Shown: positions 16,808 to 25,152, numbered from the stretch's first letter. The stretch: 64,000 bases of DNA from Thermophilibacter immobilis (GCF_015277515.1 NZ_CP063767.1:2074770-2138769), one strand, 5' to 3'. Notes: a model not told the origin generated them from the letters alone. Program-made: numbers and translations.

Positions 16808-18433
16808 CTAGTGCCTGAAGTGGCGCGTTCCCGTGAACACCATGGCGATGCCGTGCTCGTCGCAGGCGGCGACGGACTCGTCGTCACGCTTGGAGCCGCC
16901 CGGTTGGATGATGCAGGTCACGCCATGTTCGGCGAGCACGTCCACGTTGTCGCGAAACGGGAAGAAGGCGTCTGAGGCGCAGGCGTAGCCGCCCGGCTCG
17001 GCCCCCATGCGCGCGCACGCCTCGTCGGCGCGCTTGCAGGCGAGAAGCGCCGAGTCGACGCGGTTGGGCTGACCTGGTCCCATACCGATGCCCGCCCTGC
17101 CCTTGGAGATGAGGATGGCGTTTGACTTGACGCCCTTGCAGACGCGCCACGCAAAGAGGAGCTCGTTCATCTCGGCCGTAGTGGGCGTGCGCTTGGTGGG
17201 GACGATGAAGGTCGAGGGGTCCTCCGAGACCGTGTCCACGCACTGCACGAGCATGCCCCCGTCGATGGAGCGCAGCTCGAGCGCCGCATGGTCACCCGTC
17301 CCGCCCGTGGCCAGCACGCGCAGGTTCTTGCGACGGGCCAGGCGCTCGAGGGCCTCGGGCGTGTAGCTCGGGGCAATGAGCACCTCCACAAACTGCTTGT
17401 TCTTGTCGGCGAAGTGCTCCACGAGGTTATAGGGCACCTCGCGGTTGCAGGCGATGATGCCACCGAAGGCGGACTTGGGGTCGCAGGCAAAGGCGCGGTC
17501 ATAGGCGGTCGTGACGTCGGCGGCCATCGAGCAGCCACAGGGGTTCTGGTGCTTGAGGATCACGCAGGCCGGCTCGTCGAACTCGCGCACGAGGCTCCAC
17601 GCGGCATCGGCGTCCAGGTAGTTGTTGTAGCTGAGGGGCTTGCCCTGAATCTGCGGCGCGGCCGCAAGCGGGTGGTCGGAGGACACCAGGGACGCAAACC
17701 CGTCCGCGAAGCGATAGACGGCCGCAGTCTGGTGGGGGTTCTCGCCGTAACGGAGATCCTCGAGCTTCTCGAGGTAGATGCCAAACTCGTCGGGGGTGAC
17801 GGGGCTCTCCTGTCGCGCGCTCTCCTCGGTGTCGAGCTGGTCGCCCAGCCAGATGGCGATGGCCGTGTCATAGGAGGCCGTGGTCTCGAAGGCCTTGAGC
17901 TGGAGCTCCCGACGGACGGCGCGCGTGGTGGCACCGGCGTGGGTGCGCATCTCACCCAGCACGAGGTCGTAGTCGTCGGGGTCCGTGACCACGGTCACGG
18001 AGTCGGCGTTCTTGGCGGCGGAGCGCAGCATGGATGGGCCGCCGATGTCGATGTGCTCGATCGCGTCCGCGAAGCTGACCTCGGGGTCGGCCACGGTCTT
18101 CTCGAACTCATAGAGGTTCACGCAGACAAGGTCGATCATGTTGATACCGTGCGCGGCGGCCTCCGCCATGTGCTCTGCGGAGTCGCGGCGCGCGAGCAGG
18201 CCGCCGTGGACCTTGGGGTGCAGCGTCTTCACGCGACCGTCCATCATCTCGGGAAAGCCCGTGTACTCCTCGATGGGGACGACCCTCACCCCCGCATCCG
18301 TCAGAGTGCGCGCCGTGCCGCCCGTCGAGACGACCTCGACGCCAAACTCGTCCTCGAGCGTCCGGGCGAACTCGACCACGCCGGTCTTGTCGGTCACCGA
18401 GACGAGCGCGCGCTTGATAGGTGTGTCTTCCAT
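16808..18433 (-). CDS. purH: Bifunctional AICAR formyltransferase / IMP cyclohydrolase
   Basis: A 541-residue protein covering both catalytic halves. The N-terminal IMP cyclohydrolase (about 1-200) begins [15 protein letters not shown] and has STGGTA and [14 protein letters not shown]. The C-terminal AICAR transformylase contains LKHQNPCGC with the catalytic Lys and nearby His region, YGENPHQ, and ends [10 protein letters not shown]. It performs the last two steps of IMP synthesis, using 10-formyl-THF. ATG 18433 follows AGGAGG at ideal spacing. It stands alone with its own terminator. Confidence 0.97.
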   Translation of the reverse strand: MEDTPIKRALVSVTDKTGVVEFARTLEDEFGVEVVSTGGTARTLTDAGVRVVPIEEYTGFPEMMDGRVKTLHPKVHGGLLARRDSAEHMAEAAAHGINMIDLVCVNLYEFEKTVADPEVSFADAIEHIDIGGPSMLRSAAKNADSVTVVTDPDDYDLVLGEMRTHAGATTRAVRRELQLKAFETTASYDTAIAIWLGDQLDTEESARQESPVTPDEFGIYLEKLEDLRYGENPHQTAAVYRFADGFASLVSSDHPLAAAPQIQGKPLSYNNYLDADAAWSLVREFDEPACVILKHQNPCGCSMAADVTTAYDRAFACDPKSAFGGIIACNREVPYNLVEHFADKNKQFVEVLIAPSYTPEALERLARRKNLRVLATGGTGDHAALELRSIDGGMLVQCVDTVSEDPSTFIVPTKRTPTTAEMNELLFAWRVCKGVKSNAILISKGRAGIGMGPGQPNRVDSALLACKRADEACARMGAEPGGYACASDAFFPFRDNVDVLAEHGVTCIIQPGGSKRDDESVAACDEHGIAMVFTGTRHFRH

Positions 18434-18502
18434 GGAGCCTCCTTGGGTAGAGCGACCGCATGTTGTACCGTAGTTTCCACCATAACGCAGCTAGGAGAGA
18501 AC

Positions 18503-19156
18503 ATGAGTAAGATGCAGGGCGGCGTAACCTACCGTCCTTTTGAAACGTCTGACTTCGATGCCGTCGCCACTTTGCTCAACCGACTCTGGTGCTCTGAACT
18601 TATCCCCGAGGCCGGTGAGCTCGCCAGTCGCATCGAGCTCTCGGGCTACCTTGCCCAGACGACTCATTCGCTCGTCGCCGAGCTCGATGATGAGCTCGTG
18701 GGGGCGATGCTCCTGGCCGAGCTTGACCGCGTTCCCAGAGACGCAACCGCCTGGCGCAGAAGGCACAGCAGGCTCGTGCGCCTGTCGCACAGGAACGCCC
18801 ACCTCGCGCGCGAGGTCGCAAAGAACTCCGACGTCATCGACGAGGAGAGTCGCCTAGCGGAAGACTTTGCCGCGTCGGGTGCGGCTGAGGGTGCGGCCGT
18901 CATGAAGCTTCTTGTCGTGGACCCCGCGACGCACGGAAGGGGGATCGGCGGGCACCTCTTCGGGGAGGCGCGGCGCTATCTTCGTGAGGAGGGTGCCGAG
19001 GGCTTTTTCCTGCTCACCGATGACGGCTGCGACGTCTCGTTTTATGACTACAAGGGACTCGCTCGTACCATGACACGGCCTTCGCAGATCGAGTCGCCCG
19101 CCGGTGGCAATGGCGTGGACGACTTCAATCTCTACGTCTACGCAGATCGACTCTAG
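18503..19156 (+). CDS. GNAT-family N-acetyltransferase
   Basis: A 217-residue protein with the acetyl-CoA-binding motif A: VMKLLVVDPATHGRGIGGHLF (strand 4 and the RGxGxG-type turn) near residues 133-153, followed by the helix GEARRYLREEG. The N-terminal YRPFETSDFDAVATL is a typical GNAT start. The substrate is unknown. ATG 18503 follows AGGAGAGAAC. It is divergent from purH. Its TAG stop is immediately followed by the repeat at 19159. Confidence 0.8.
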   Translation: MSKMQGGVTYRPFETSDFDAVATLLNRLWCSELIPEAGELASRIELSGYLAQTTHSLVAELDDELVGAMLLAELDRVPRDATAWRRRHSRLVRLSHRNAHLAREVAKNSDVIDEESRLAEDFAASGAAEGAAVMKLLVVDPATHGRGIGGHLFGEARRYLREEGAEGFFLLTDDGCDVSFYDYKGLARTMTRPSQIESPAGGNGVDDFNLYVYADRL

Positions 19157-19158
19157 CG

Positions 19159-19349
19159 GCTCAGTTTAGGCCTTCGACGCACGCTTTCTGATTTTGCGAC
19201 GCAGTTTGGGCTTTCGATACACGTCTATACGGAGCTGCTCGTCTGACAGTTTTCTCGTCATCTGGGAGAACTTCAGAATTGAGCAAAAAGAAGAAATCAA
19301 TATCCTATTTTCAAACCATGAGGACATGTGTTGAAGGCCCAAACTGAGC
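19159..19349. repeat. 190-bp intergenic element with three copies of a ~23-nt repeat
   Basis: GCTCAGTTTAGGCCTTCGACGCA (19159-19181) is repeated in direct orientation around 19200-19222 (GCAGTTTGGGCTTTCGATACA). It also occurs inverted at 19327-19349, where the reverse complement reads GCTCAGTTTGGGCCTTCAACACA. The outer copies match at about 20 of 23 positions, making imperfect terminal inverted repeats. The interior is A/T-richer than the flanks and has no convincing gene. Confidence 0.7.
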
Positions 19350-19425
19350 ACTGCGGGGCCGCGCTCGCCCTGTGCTACCCTCTGTCCGAAGAAAAATGAT
19401 ACTAACTACCTCTCGGAGAACAGCG

Positions 19426-20415
19426 ATGCCCACCATCGGACCTGGCCCTACGGGCGTGCGCGGCCGCTTTGCCCCCACGCCGTCCGGGCGCATGCACCTG
19501 GGAAACGTCTTTTCCGCCCTCATGGCCTGGCTCTCCGTACGCTCCGCAGGCGGCACGCTCGTGCTGCGCATCGAGGACCTTGACCCGAGGGCGCAGGACC
19601 GTACGGTCGCCGCGCGGCTTGTGGACGACCTCGTCTGGCTGGGGCTCGACTGGGATGAGGGACCCTTCTTCCAGAGCGAGCGCGGGGAGCTCTACGACAG
19701 CGCAATCGCGCGCCTCACGGCGGCGAACCTTACCTACCCCTGCTTCTGCACGCGCTCCGAGCTGCATGCGGCCACGGCTCCCCATGCTTCTGACGGCACC
19801 TATCTGTACCAGGGAACCTGTCGCAATCTCTCTGCCGCCGAGGTGACCCGCCGCTCAAAGCGGCGCGCGCCTGCGACGCGGCTGCGCGTCCCCCTCGCGA
19901 AGGACCCCGCTGGAACCATCACGTGGTCCGACCTCGTCTTTGGCCCCCAACGCGAGGTACTGGCACGCGAGTGCGGCGACTTCCTCGTACGCAGAAGCGA
20001 CGGGGTGACGGCCTACCAGCTCGCCGTAGTCGTGGACGACGCCCTTATGGGCGTGAACCAGGTCGTGCGCGGGCGTGACCTGCTGGAGTCCTCGGCGCGC
20101 CAGATCTACCTCGCGCGGCTCCTCGGGTTCAACGAACCGTGCTACGCACACGTGCCCCTGCTCGTGGCCCCCGACGAACGCCGCCTCTCCAAGCGCGAGC
20201 GTGACCTCGACCTCGGAAGTCTGCGTGCGCGCGGCATTCGTGCCGAGCGCGTCACGGGAGAGCTCGCGGCCGCAGCCGGACTGGTCGACCGCGGCTGTGA
20301 GGCCGCGCCGTCCGAGCTCGTGGGTTCCTTCTCGTGGGACAAGCTCGCCGCTCAACGAGGCAACATTGTGGTGGACGAGAGATTTCTCCACCGCCTTCTG
20401 CCCCTCCCCAGATAA
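19426..20415 (+). CDS. gluQ: Glutamyl-Q tRNA(Asp) synthetase
   Basis: A 329-residue protein resembling the catalytic half of glutamyl-tRNA synthetase: RFAPTPSGRMHLGN (HIGH region, residues 14-27), RIEDLDPRA, a CFC plus distal Y/C zinc-site pattern (YPCFCTRSEL ... YLYQGTC), and RRLSKRERD in the KMSKS position. The anticodon-binding domain of true GluRS is absent. GluQ glutamylates queuosine at position 34 of tRNA(Asp), which fits a queuosine-precursor transporter (queT) in the same window. ATG 19426 follows CGGAGAA; an earlier in-frame ATG at 19372 is less well supported. Confidence 0.88.
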   Translation: MPTIGPGPTGVRGRFAPTPSGRMHLGNVFSALMAWLSVRSAGGTLVLRIEDLDPRAQDRTVAARLVDDLVWLGLDWDEGPFFQSERGELYDSAIARLTAANLTYPCFCTRSELHAATAPHASDGTYLYQGTCRNLSAAEVTRRSKRRAPATRLRVPLAKDPAGTITWSDLVFGPQREVLARECGDFLVRRSDGVTAYQLAVVVDDALMGVNQVVRGRDLLESSARQIYLARLLGFNEPCYAHVPLLVAPDERRLSKRERDLDLGSLRARGIRAERVTGELAAAAGLVDRGCEAAPSELVGSFSWDKLAAQRGNIVVDERFLHRLLPLPR

Positions 20416-20489
20416 GATTTTCTCGCTCAAGAAGGCCGTGATGTTGTGGGCGGGAGCCGTTGTGGGGTATCATGCTTGAGCACCAGTTC

Positions 20490-20581
20490 GGAGAGCTGAC
20501 CGAGAGGCCGAAGGTGCTCGCCTGCTAAGCGAGTATAGGATGCAAATCCTATCTGGGGTTCGAATCCCCAGCTCTCCGCCA
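20490..20581 (+). tRNA. tRNA-Ser (GCT)
   Basis: Acceptor GGAGAGC pairs with GCTCTCC. The anticodon loop CTGCTAA gives GCT, reading AGC/AGU. A long variable arm (GTATAGGATGCAAATCCTATC) is diagnostic of a class II tRNA. The T loop is GTTCGAATC and CCA is encoded. Confidence 0.95.
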
Positions 20582-20589
20582 GAATGCTC

Positions 20590-20624
20590 GAGCCCGTCCT
20601 CCCAAGGAGGGCGGGCTCTTTTTT
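20590..20624 (+). terminator. Terminator after tRNA-Ser
   Basis: GAGCCCGTCCTCC pairs with GGAGGGCGGGCTC and is followed by a six-T run. Confidence 0.9.
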
Positions 20625-20719
20625 ATGTGCAACGTCCCCCTAGCGTCCACACGACTTTGCTCTTTTTCTTTTTCCGCCTTGACGCAGAGGGGGCACCGTG
20701 GCATTATTTCTGATTGCAC

Positions 20720-20796
20720 GCGGCGTTACCTCAGCTGGATAGAGGACCTGACTACGAATCAGGGCGTCATAGGTTCGAATCCTATACGCCGCACCA
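20720..20796 (+). tRNA. tRNA-Arg (ACG)
   Basis: Acceptor GCGGCGT pairs with ACGCCGC. The anticodon loop CTACGAA gives ACG (wobble A probably edited to inosine). The T arm is TAGGTTCGAATCCTA and CCA is encoded at 20794-20796. Confidence 0.95.
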
Positions 20797-20805
20797 TGCG
20801 CGCAC

Positions 20806-20836
20806 GAGGGGCTCCCAAAGGGGCCCCTCTTTTTTA
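20806..20836 (+). terminator. Terminator after tRNA-Arg(ACG)
   Basis: GAGGGGC and GCCCCTC form a stem, followed by TTTTTT. It overlaps the decayed 3' end of deoC on the other strand. Confidence 0.9.
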
Positions 20837-20906
20837 CATCATCACATTCAACCTAACCGCACGGCGCACGGATACGATCTGCTCCATCTCGTCACGCGCA
20901 TATTTC
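20832..20906 (-). pseudogene. deoC: deoC remnant, distal fragment beyond the IS
   Basis: Reading leftward from the 8-bp duplication at 20899-20906, the frame continues the interrupted deoC as WKYARDEMEQIVSVRRA and soon stops at TAA. Precise removal of the insertion sequence joins the two fragments in frame. Even then the product would be only about 130 residues, against about 220 for deoxyribose-phosphate aldolase. The catalytic C-terminal half was therefore lost separately, ending next to the tRNA-Arg terminator. Confidence 0.7.
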
Positions 20907-22255
20907 GGGTTAAAGGACAAAACGTGTTGCTGATCTGTCACGTTCTTGCAGGTAACACCCCAATAAGGTGGGTCTATAGTTGGTCCCTCCCAACTACGAG
21001 GATGGACAGAACGTGTTGCTGATCCCGCCTATCGTCCCAGCTAAATGCCCATAAGCATGCCATGTTAGTTGCCTGTGTCGACGTCGACGGAGGCAGGCGG
21101 TCCGATGGGCAAGGTGAGGTGCCCCTACTGCGGGGGCAAGACCAAGAGGAGTGGCAGGACGACCGCAGGGAGGCAGCGCTGGAGATGCCTCACCTGCGGG
21201 GCAACGTTCGTCCATGGGATAGATGCTTCCGCGAAGACGTTGGACGGGTTCCTGACATGGCTGCTCTCCGGTGAGAGACAGTCCGACCTGCCGGGTGGCG
21301 GGAGGACCTTCAGGAGGAGGACCTCCAGGTTCTGGGACATATGGCCCCTGCCTCCCCTCGTGGACGAGGTCTTCGATGTCGTCTACGTCGACGGGATATG
21401 GGTCGCTCGCGACGTCGTCGTGCTCATAGCCTGCACGGACGAGCATGTCCTCGGGTGGTACGTGGCAAGAAGCGAGAACTCGCGTGCCTGGTCGGCCCTG
21501 CTGGCCCGCATCGCCCCTCCCGGCGTGGTGGTGGGTGACGGCGGCTCGGGGTTCGCCAAGGCCGCCAGGCGCATGTGGCCCACCACGAGGGTCCAGCGTT
21601 GCACCTTCCATGCCTTCTGCCAGGTCAGAAGGTACACCACCTCACGTCCCAAGCTTAGGGCGGGCGTCGAGCCCTATGACCTCGCGTGCCGGCTGCCGCA
21701 TGTTGCCAGCTCCGAGCAGGCGGCCGCCTGGATGGTCTCCTACGCGTCATGGTGCTCGCGCTGGGGTGCGTTCCTGGCCGAGCGCACCCGTGACGAGCGC
21801 GGACACCTGGCCTACACCCACGAGAGGCTCGTCAGGGCGAGAGGCTCGCTTACGACCCTCGTCAGGCAGGGGACGCTCTTCACCTACGTCGACCCTGGCC
21901 TCACGGGCGTGCTCGGGCCTCTGCCGGCAACGAACAACAGGATAGAGGGCGGCGTGAACGCCCAGCTGAGACGCATGCTGAGGGATCACAGGGGCCTCAG
22001 CACGACCAGAGGGATCAAGGCCGTCTACTGGTGGTGCTATCTGCACACGGAGTGCCCCCTGCCCGCTGCGCAGATCCTGAAGGTGATGCCCACGGATGAC
22101 CAGATCGCCCGGGCATATCGCAACATCACCTACGGGCAGAGAAGCGAAGAACCGATGGAGTGGGGTGATGGCCTGGTCTGGCAGGATCTGCACCAGTCGG
22201 TCCCCTGGCGTTCGGACTGGGACTAGTCATAGCAACACGTTTTGTCCTATAACCC
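20907..22255 (+). mobile_element. IS256-family (IS1249-like) insertion sequence with 8-bp target duplication
   Basis: A 1349-bp element. The ends GGGTTAAAGGACAAAACG... and ...CGTTTTGTCCTATAACCC form inverted repeats of about 25 bp with one mismatch in the first 20. The target duplication CATATTTC occurs at 20899-20906 and again at 22256-22263. One transposase gene fills the interior. The left end holds a second inner copy of the subterminal sequence (21004-21024). The target is a deoC gene. Confidence 0.9.
21105..22226 (+). CDS. IS1249-like transposase with N-terminal zinc ribbon
   Basis: A 373-residue transposase. Residues 6-31 form a CxxC...CxxC zinc ribbon (CPYC, CLTC). The mutator-type DDE core follows: YVDGIWVARD, VVVGDGGSG, the family signature QRCTFHAF, and NNRIEGGVN with the catalytic Glu. 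These place it in IS256/IS1249. ATG 21105 is preceded by GGAGGCAGGCGG; a TTG 36 bp earlier is possible. The frame is intact and the flanking duplication exact, so the insertion may be recent. Confidence 0.88.
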   Translation: MGKVRCPYCGGKTKRSGRTTAGRQRWRCLTCGATFVHGIDASAKTLDGFLTWLLSGERQSDLPGGGRTFRRRTSRFWDIWPLPPLVDEVFDVVYVDGIWVARDVVVLIACTDEHVLGWYVARSENSRAWSALLARIAPPGVVVGDGGSGFAKAARRMWPTTRVQRCTFHAFCQVRRYTTSRPKLRAGVEPYDLACRLPHVASSEQAAAWMVSYASWCSRWGAFLAERTRDERGHLAYTHERLVRARGSLTTLVRQGTLFTYVDPGLTGVLGPLPATNNRIEGGVNAQLRRMLRDHRGLSTTRGIKAVYWWCYLHTECPLPAAQILKVMPTDDQIARAYRNITYGQRSEEPMEWGDGLVWQDLHQSVPWRSDWD

Positions 22256-22586
22256 CATATTTCCAGTTTCCTGCCTTGACCTCAGTAAGATCGACCACGC
22301 AGTCAATCTCGTTCGCGCCGCTGGCAAGGGCGTCTTTGATCTCGAAGACCTTGGCAGCAACCGAGCTCTGACCAAGGGAAAACCCGATGGACGCACCCGT
22401 ATGGACATCCGTCCCCGCCAGGAGCTCCGAGCAGAGCCGTGACTGGACGGAGTTCACCGCAACCATCCTAAAGTGATAGCGCTTTGCCTGGTCGCAGAGC
22501 ACCCGCATGTCCTCGTGCGTGGCATCGGGATGAAGGTTGGTGTGACCGACGAGGCGGGCAAGACCATCGATGGTGTAGCGCCTCAT
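22256..22586 (-). pseudogene. deoC: deoxyribose-phosphate aldolase, N-terminal half, cut by IS
   Basis: The 110 residues before the insertion are clearly DeoC: MRRYTIDGLARLVGHTNLHP, VNSVQSRLCSELLAGT, VHTGASIGFSLGQSS and SGANEIDCVVDL. The active-site lysine region lies in the missing half. DeoC splits deoxyribose-5-phosphate into glyceraldehyde-3-phosphate and acetaldehyde. The start 22586 has GGGGAG upstream. It lies 29 bp behind the LexA-controlled small gene on the same strand and may be co-transcribed with it. Confidence 0.85.
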
Positions 22587-22615
22587 GGCAGTCTCCCCAG
22601 AATCTTGCAGTCAGC

Positions 22616-22999
22616 TCAATGGTACGCGATGCGCCGGCAGTCGGCGCGCGCGGGCCTGAACTGCAGGCCGCTCCGGTCTCCCATCCCCGTGAAGACGTAG
22701 GGGATGCCCGTGCGATCGCAGAGGTCCATCAGATCTGCAAGGTCATAACGCTCCCGAGTGAGAAAGTCCCAGAGGGAGCCCTCCCCACCAGAAAATCCGA
22801 TTCGCTCGATTAGGGCGTCAAGTGCGGCAGGCTTCAGAAAGATTCGCAGACTGCGCTCCTTGTCCCCATAGGCGATGAGCGTGGAGGGACCCGAGAGGTC
22901 CTCTCGCAGCACGATGCCGCCCCCCTCGCGCGCCACCGACATTCTGCGCACGTCGCCGGCCCGCTCGAAACGCGCGACCTCAAACTCCCCCATGAGAAT
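22616..22999 (-). CDS. Small protein of unknown function under apparent SOS control
   Basis: About 127 residues if read from GTG 22999 (AAAGG five bases upstream); ATG 22993 is an alternative. I recognise no family. Visible features are an N-terminal basic strand region (FEVARFERAGDVRRMSV), a central LSGPSTLIAYGDKERSLRIFL and a helical SLWDFLTRERYDLADLMDLCDR. There is no signal peptide or membrane segment. Two LexA-type boxes overlap its promoter, so it should be induced by DNA damage. The decayed deoC follows in the same direction. Confidence 0.6.
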   Translation of the reverse strand: MLMGEFEVARFERAGDVRRMSVAREGGGIVLREDLSGPSTLIAYGDKERSLRIFLKPAALDALIERIGFSGGEGSLWDFLTRERYDLADLMDLCDRTGIPYVFTGMGDRSGLQFRPARADCRRIAYH

Positions 23000-23033
23000 C
23001 ACCCAGACCTTTCTTGTCACCTTCCCTTGTTCC

Positions 23034-23069
23034 AGTATACCCAAACATATGTTCTAGGAACACATGTTC
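23034..23069 (-). promoter_or_regulatory. Promoter with two LexA (SOS) boxes
   Basis: GAACACATGTTC (23058-23069) matches the Gram-positive LexA core GAAC-N4-GTTC exactly. AAACATATGTTC (23043-23054) matches with one difference. On the minus strand a -10 element TATACT lies at 23039-23034, so the boxes occupy the spacer and -35 region, where repressor binding would block transcription. Confidence 0.8.
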
Positions 23070-23082
23070 TTTTTATAGTTGG

Positions 23083-23110
23083 AAAAGGGCCGCCTGAACA
23101 AGGGCGGCCC
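23083..23110 (-). terminator. serS terminator
   Basis: GGGCCGCC pairs with GGCGGCCC and is followed by TTTT on the minus strand, 25 bp past the serS stop. It separates serS from the SOS-controlled gene. Confidence 0.85.
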
Positions 23111-23134
23111 CAAGAGAAGACGAGGGTCTTCTGG

Positions 23135-24418
23135 CTATTCGGGCTTGATGGCCTCGATGCCACCCATGTAGGGGCGCAGGGCCTCGGGGACTGTCACCGT
23201 GCCGTCCGCGTTCTGGTAGTTCTCGATGATGGCTGCCATGGTGCGGCCCACGGCCAGGCCGGAGCCGTTCAGGGTGTGCACGAAGCGCGTCCCCTTGAAC
23301 TCGGAGGGGTCCCGGTAGCGGATGTTGGCGCGCCGCGCCTGGAAGTCCCAGCAGTTGGAGCAGGAGGAGATCTCCTTGTAGGCGTTGTAGCTGGGCAGCC
23401 ACACCTCGAGGTCGTAGCACTTGCGCGCCGAGAAGCCGATGTCCCCGGTGCAGAGCGTGACCACGTGATAAGGAAGGCCCAGCGCCTGGAGCACGAGCTC
23501 GGCCTCGGACACCATGCTCTCGAGCTGGTCCATGGAATCCTCGGGGCGTGAGAACTTGACCATCTCGACCTTGTCGAACTCGTGCACGCGGATGATGCCG
23601 CGCGTGTCGCGGCCCGCCGAGCCCGCCTCCTCGCGGAAGCACGGCGTGAAGGCGGTATACCACAGCGGGAGCTGAGCTCCGTCGAGAACCTCGTCGCGGT
23701 GGATGTTGGTCAGCATGACCTCGGCCGTGGGAATGAGATAGAGGTCGGGGTTCACGTGATAGAGGTCCTCCTCGAACTTGGGCAGCTGCCCCGTGCCAAA
23801 GAGGGTGTCGTGGTTGGTGATGACGGGGGGCCACCACTCCTTGAAGCCGGCCTTGGTGTGCAAATCGATCATGAAGTTGATAAGGGCGCGCTCCATGCGA
23901 GCGCCCAGGCCGCCCAAGAGGTAGAAGCGCGTGCCCGCGAGCTTGACGCCGCGGTCGAAGTCAATGATGCCCAGCTCGGGGCCAAGGTCCCAGTGCGCCT
24001 GAGGCTCGAATTCGAACTCACGCGGCGTACCCCAGCGGCGGGCCTCGGGATTGTCGGAGTCGTCCTTGCCGTAGGGCACGTTCGGGTCGGGGATGTTGGG
24101 AATGCGACTGACCAGGTCAAAGAGATCCGCCTCGACCTCGCCGCGGCGGGCGTCGAGCTCGGCGATGCGATCCTTGTTGGCCGCGACCCGCGCCTTGGCG
24201 GCCTCGGCCTCGTCCTTCTTGCCCTCGCGCATGAGCCCGCCGATCTTCTTGGACGTGGCGTTGCGCTCGGCCTGGAGGCCCTCGACCTCGGAGATGACGT
24301 GACGACGCTCTTCATCGAGCTCAAAGAACCGCTCGCGATCCCAGTGCGCGTTCTGGCGAGACGCGCACGAATGGTCCACGAGATCAGGGTTCTCACGGAC
24401 GAACTTGATGTCGAGCAT
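23135..24418 (-). CDS. serS: Seryl-tRNA synthetase
   Basis: A 427-residue class II synthetase. Residues 1-105 form the tRNA-binding helical arm ([14 protein letters not shown] and a long coiled coil). The catalytic core has motif 2 [21 protein letters not shown] (as FREEAGSAG...RGIIRVH) and motif 3 [22 protein letters not shown] and [13 protein letters not shown] are also SerRS-specific. The start at 24418 is the family start; the longer upstream frame is non-homologous. GGAGAG precedes it. The leader has a TATACT -10 shared with the divergent small gene, and no T-box was recognised. Confidence 0.97.
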   Translation of the reverse strand: MLDIKFVRENPDLVDHSCASRQNAHWDRERFFELDEERRHVISEVEGLQAERNATSKKIGGLMREGKKDEAEAAKARVAANKDRIAELDARRGEVEADLFDLVSRIPNIPDPNVPYGKDDSDNPEARRWGTPREFEFEPQAHWDLGPELGIIDFDRGVKLAGTRFYLLGGLGARMERALINFMIDLHTKAGFKEWWPPVITNHDTLFGTGQLPKFEEDLYHVNPDLYLIPTAEVMLTNIHRDEVLDGAQLPLWYTAFTPCFREEAGSAGRDTRGIIRVHEFDKVEMVKFSRPEDSMDQLESMVSEAELVLQALGLPYHVVTLCTGDIGFSARKCYDLEVWLPSYNAYKEISSCSNCWDFQARRANIRYRDPSEFKGTRFVHTLNGSGLAVGRTMAAIIENYQNADGTVTVPEALRPYMGGIEAIKPE

Positions 24419-24515
24419 GGTGGCTCTCCGTTCCTGCCTGTTTGCTGCCTTGCGGTCGCAAGGCATCCCGAGTATATACTTGTGTTCATAAAACGCGACG
24501 CGCTCGGGAGGCGGC

Positions 24516-24719
24516 ATGCAGGCGATCGGGAACTTATTCACGTGGCTCTTCAACGACAGGAACGGCGTCATCGCCTTGGTTCTGGGAGGCATCGTCTTGT
24601 GCCTCGTCATCTCAATCGTCATGGAGCGCAAGACCAAGCGTCAGTACTTCAACCACGAGAAGGGCGAGGACGACTGGGACCTCTTTGGCGATGACGAGGA
24701 CGAAGGCGAGGAGCAATAG
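24516..24719 (+). CDS. Small single-pass membrane protein
   Basis: Sixty-seven residues: a hydrophobic segment (about 17-36, [20 protein letters not shown]), a basic stretch (ERKTKR) and a strongly acidic C-terminus ([16 protein letters not shown]). GGAGGC precedes the ATG. I do not recognise a family. The charge layout suggests the tail is cytosolic. It is divergent from serS with a shared promoter region. Confidence 0.6.
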   Translation: MQAIGNLFTWLFNDRNGVIALVLGGIVLCLVISIVMERKTKRQYFNHEKGEDDWDLFGDDEDEGEEQ

Positions 24720-24759
24720 TCCTTCGTCGCCGCGCCCCTCACATCCTATGCGCACAAAA

Positions 24760-24783
24760 AGCCCCCGACCAAGGCCGGGGGCT
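24760..24783. terminator. Bidirectional terminator
   Basis: AGCCCCCG...CGGGGGCT stem. Read leftward it is followed by TTTTTG, serving tRNA-Leu. Read rightward it is followed by CCTTCTT, serving the small membrane protein gene. Confidence 0.8.
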
Positions 24784-24793
24784 CCTTCTTTAC

Positions 24794-24880
24794 TGGTGCG
24801 GGCGAAAGGACTTGAACCTTCATGAGATTGCTCTCATACGGACCTGAACCGTACGCGTCTGCCAATTCCGCCACGCCCGC
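24794..24880 (-). tRNA. tRNA-Leu (CAG)
   Basis: On the minus strand the acceptor GCGGGCG pairs with CGCCCGC. The anticodon loop TTCAGGT gives CAG. A class II variable arm is present (TGAGAGCAATCTCA), followed by T loop GTTCAAGTC and encoded CCA. Confidence 0.95.
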
Positions 24881-24973
24881 GTGCTGCGTAAGTTTAGCGC
24901 ATCAACCGCAGCGTGCCAAGGAGTTTTTCTGGCAGCCGCCTCGTCATGAGCCTCGCGGAGGGAGTCTACTTTT

Positions 24974-25040
24974 CCGACCATACCCGAACGCGTGTTTAAG
25001 GTCCAAAATCGCCCCAAACGAGGCGTTCGGGCATGGTCGG
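24974..25040. repeat. 18-bp inverted repeat between divergent genes
   Basis: CCGACCATACCCGAACGC (24974-24991) and GCGTTCGGGCATGGTCGG (25023-25040) pair at 17 of 18 positions around a 31-base loop. It sits upstream of both tRNA-Leu and the kinase gene, so it cannot be the usual 3' terminator of either. Confidence 0.75.
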
Positions 25041-25152
25041 CACGTGCGCGCCAGCCGTGCGCAGCGCGTAGAGGGGCACGCCCAATGGCATGCGGGGTAG
25101 AATGGCCCCACAAACACACGGCAGCACGCAGCTCAAAAGACGAGGAGAAGCC

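Noticed and set aside
19166-19351. Leftward 61-codon frame inside the three-copy repeat element
   Set aside because: It spans the repeat copies, has no ribosome-binding site that I could see, and has no recognisable domain.
24419-24515. Possible T-box leader upstream of serS
   Set aside because: The leader is under 100 bp, with no stem I specifier, no AGGGUGGNACCGCG-like core and no terminator.
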